Below are positions 62,047-64,000 of a stretch of DNA of 64,000 nt, in pieces. Each line of letters opens with the position of its first letter. Positions within the stretch are counted from its first letter, which is position 1. The notes below the pieces were generated by a model. That model saw only the letters and a list, made by a program, of their open reading frames with translations. It was not told the DNA's origin and made no database searches. The stretch spans positions 1-64,000 of the forward strand of contig NZ_RQZH01000014.1 in NCBI RefSeq assembly GCF_003932845.1, in the 5' to 3' direction. The DNA is from Prevotella sp. OH937_COT-195 (GTDB lineage Bacteria; Bacteroidota; Bacteroidia; Bacteroidales; Bacteroidaceae). The position numbers and the translations under genes were made by a program.

Positions 62047-63810
62047 ATGGTAAAGCTAGAAGGAATTATCTATAAAACATTTGATCACTATATTGTGTTG
62101 AGAGGATTTGCGCCAATCAAAGATTTGGCTGCTATTTCTCATAAACCAGAATCATACCAAAGACCTGTTATAGAACAGCATAAGGTAGACATAATAAAGT
62201 TCCTTGAATCTGGTGAATATAAGTATTTCCCAGAAATTACCTTGGCATGTCGGGTTGAAAAATATCAGGAGTTTGCCAGTAATATAGGAATTGATAATGC
62301 CATTGATCGGGATGATGCTCAGTATGTAGACGGACTAAAAGTTTTAGCAGAAAGATTACCATATACAAGCTACAGAGCGAGACATGCCAATATAACTAAA
62401 GGGGATAATAAAAGCCTTGTACGAGTAGACGGGAATCATAGACTAGAACCTTTTGACGACCCTAATTCTCTTATTTGGCAAGAAGAAGAGGCTAATAAAG
62501 AGGAGCTAGAAAAGTTAATTGTACCATTTACTATTATTTTTTCAGAAAGGGAATTTGGAGACAAATTTGAAGCGGGTATTTTTCACAATATCAACTTTAA
62601 GCAAGAACCTCTTCGGCAAGAAGCTAGTCTAAAAATTATTTCAGATTTGGGAGTTTTTGACGACAAGGAAAAATTAGGAGAAGCGTACCCTTTAGCTTTG
62701 CAGCTTATTGATATAGCTAAAAATAGCACGTTTGAGAGTATTCATTGGCTCAAAAACAATAAGGATATTGAAAAGGACTACTATCGTACTGCTTGCCTGA
62801 GAATTATACAGTTACTCCTCAATAGAAAAACTATAATCGAGAAAGAATTAAAAGAAGAGAATGATAGGTTAAGTAAAAAAAGAGAAGAGGTTGCCAAAAA
62901 TAAACAGGAATTAAAAGCGCTTCAAGAGCAAGATGAAAATAGAGATGTAGAGTCATCGAATTCAATGCCACAAGAAGGGGCGCAAAAGAATAAAATTCAA
63001 AGGCTGGAGAATGAAGGACGAAATCTTGATTTTCAACAGAAGCATATAGAAAGAAGAGTTGATAAACTGACTCATTATCTACAAAAAATCAATGATATAT
63101 CGGAAATCAAAAAGGCAATAACTTCTTTAGGGCATGTTTATGAATCTTTTGAAGGGGAAGAATATGGTAATATTGCATTTTTATCAGCGATGGTGTACTA
63201 CTCACTCCTCGACAAGGCTCAATTGCAGGCATTTATACACTGGGCTGTCCGCAATGGAATTAATAAGGTCAATGAACCTGATGACCTTTCAAAAGATTCT
63301 GCTGAAAACTTGATAAAGATGTTTGAGCAGATATTTCAGTCAAAAAAGAATGAAGTGTTTGTATCTATGCAATTTGGGGACTCTCAAAGTGAACTAATAT
63401 ATGAAAAAATCGTACGAGCCATTGAGCAGTTTAATACCAAATACACGGGGATACACCTAAATGTTTATCCAATAAGAATAGATCGCACAGTAGAATCAAG
63501 TACATACTCTATTCAAGATCGAATATTAGAAGCCATCAAGTCTTGTAGCCTAATTATTGCAGATCTAAGCAGTAAGAATATCAATGTATATCATGAGATT
63601 GGTTATGCCATGGGAGTTGCTCAAGCCAATAACCTTCTACCCAATATGATTCTTCTCTACAAAGAAGACACAGAATACAATGGCGGGAAACAAGATGTTG
63701 ACAAGTTTGTTGGATTCAATCTGAGAAATCTCTCTCAATTGCGCTTTAAAGATTACAAGCAGTTAGTTGATGGGCTTGTTGAACGTTTAGAAAAACACTA
63801 CGAAGTTTAG
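62047..63810 (+). CDS. DGQHR-like / coiled-coil / TIR-like fusion protein
   Basis: The 587-residue protein lies 2 bp after hsdS, so it belongs to the same operon. Residues 1 to about 260 resemble DGQHR/ParB-like proteins: V-DGNHR (D128-R132), then FHNINFKQEPL. A charged coiled coil spans about 270-350. Residues 436-587 have a TIR/deoxyribosyltransferase-like Rossmann pattern: EVFVSMQFGDS, ILEAIKSCSLIIADLSSKN, and NVYHEIGYAMG with the likely catalytic glutamate E517. Similar C-terminal domains degrade NAD in anti-phage systems. The combination suggests a DNA- or modification-linked sensor joined to an effector. I do not recognise a named family. Confidence 0.72.
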   Translation: MVKLEGIIYKTFDHYIVLRGFAPIKDLAAISHKPESYQRPVIEQHKVDIIKFLESGEYKYFPEITLACRVEKYQEFASNIGIDNAIDRDDAQYVDGLKVLAERLPYTSYRARHANITKGDNKSLVRVDGNHRLEPFDDPNSLIWQEEEANKEELEKLIVPFTIIFSEREFGDKFEAGIFHNINFKQEPLRQEASLKIISDLGVFDDKEKLGEAYPLALQLIDIAKNSTFESIHWLKNNKDIEKDYYRTACLRIIQLLLNRKTIIEKELKEENDRLSKKREEVAKNKQELKALQEQDENRDVESSNSMPQEGAQKNKIQRLENEGRNLDFQQKHIERRVDKLTHYLQKINDISEIKKAITSLGHVYESFEGEEYGNIAFLSAMVYYSLLDKAQLQAFIHWAVRNGINKVNEPDDLSKDSAENLIKMFEQIFQSKKNEVFVSMQFGDSQSELIYEKIVRAIEQFNTKYTGIHLNVYPIRIDRTVESSTYSIQDRILEAIKSCSLIIADLSSKNINVYHEIGYAMGVAQANNLLPNMILLYKEDTEYNGGKQDVDKFVGFNLRNLSQLRFKDYKQLVDGLVERLEKHYEV

Positions 63811-63813
63811 GTT

Positions 63814-64000
63814 ATGAATAAACAGATTTTACTTGAGGCGTTGGGGAAATACCAAACGTGGTTCGTTGAGAACAAAACACAGGCTATGCTTGAACATAGA
63901 GAACGTGAAGAACTTGCTCTCCATACTCGTAATTTCACGAGGGACGTGCTATTAGGTATGTCGGAGGAGCAGTTCTATGATTATATAGTTCCTCTTTGGG
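63814..64000 (+). CDS. Unrecognised protein of the hsd island (partial, cut by right edge)
   Basis: The frame starts MNKQILLEALGKYQTWFVEN 3 bp after the previous stop codon and is open at the edge (62 codons). A charged helical start (MLEHREREELALHTRNFTRD) leads into LGMSEEQFYDYIVPLW. The last motif vaguely recalls N-termini of McrB-like AAA proteins, but too little is visible to assign it. Confidence 0.55.
   Translation, partial: MNKQILLEALGKYQTWFVENKTQAMLEHREREELALHTRNFTRDVLLGMSEEQFYDYIVPLW

Overview
The window looks like a chromosomal segment of a Bacteroidales bacterium (phylum Bacteroidota). I rest this on many Bacteroidota-type promoters (TAnnTTTG at -7), type IX secretion (T9SS) C-terminal sorting tails, Bacteroidota RHS proteins, a DUF4827 lipoprotein, and gene sets such as HU / 29-aa basic ribosomal-type protein / RNase G and dxs-trkA-trkH. 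The sequence does not settle the family. Most of the window is ordinary core genome. Two stretches (about 25.4-28.4 kb and 58.2 kb to the right edge) are more AT-rich and carry restriction-modification (RM) genes that look acquired.

Layout: 1-6.3 kb, leftward cluster of a T9SS-secreted protein and two RHS/YD-repeat proteins, the last cut by the left edge. 6.7-8.5 kb, a fused lipoate-protein ligase/lipoyl synthase. 9.3-13 kb, acyl-CoA dehydrogenase with EtfAB. 13.3-18.6 kb, DUF4827 lipoprotein, glmM, menA, an HD phosphohydrolase, a small membrane protein and a pseudouridine synthase. 19-24 kb, transketolase, RpiB, HU, the 29-aa basic protein and RNase G. 24.3-25.2 kb, guanine deaminase and rubredoxin. 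25.4-28.5 kb, a HaeII-like type II RM locus with a frameshifted nuclease and an orphan methyltransferase N-terminus, next to tRNA-Ser(UGA). 28.8-32.4 kb, a secreted protein, a small Gly-rich peptide and a secreted nuclease. 32.8-38.7 kb, a TolC/HlyD/double ABC-2 permease export operon and a coiled-coil protein. 39-44 kb, Mrp, DNA alkylation repair protein, response regulator, Na/Pi cotransporter. 44-47 kb, M15 peptidase and a helix-hairpin-helix outer-membrane protein. 46.9-52.7 kb, manA, trkH, trkA, dxs. 53.3-58.1 kb, trmB, a PARIS-like DUF4435/ATPase pair, dnaK. 58.4 kb to the edge, a type I-like RM island: an XRE regulator without a start codon, a frameshifted hsdM, hsdS, and a DGQHR-like/coiled-coil/TIR-like fusion.

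The most unusual content is in the non-coding DNA and the RM loci. A roughly 198-bp element with imperfect terminal inverted repeats and a central hairpin occurs five times (one degenerate), always between converging genes. A separate family of arrays with a 10-bp core (GGCGRAATTG-like) repeated every 22 bp occurs at four intergenic sites; two of these lie beside copies of the 198-bp element. The DGNHR/TIR-like protein in the hsd operon and the DUF4435/ATPase pair are the best candidates for poorly described defence functions. All calls were made by eye from the sequence without database searches.
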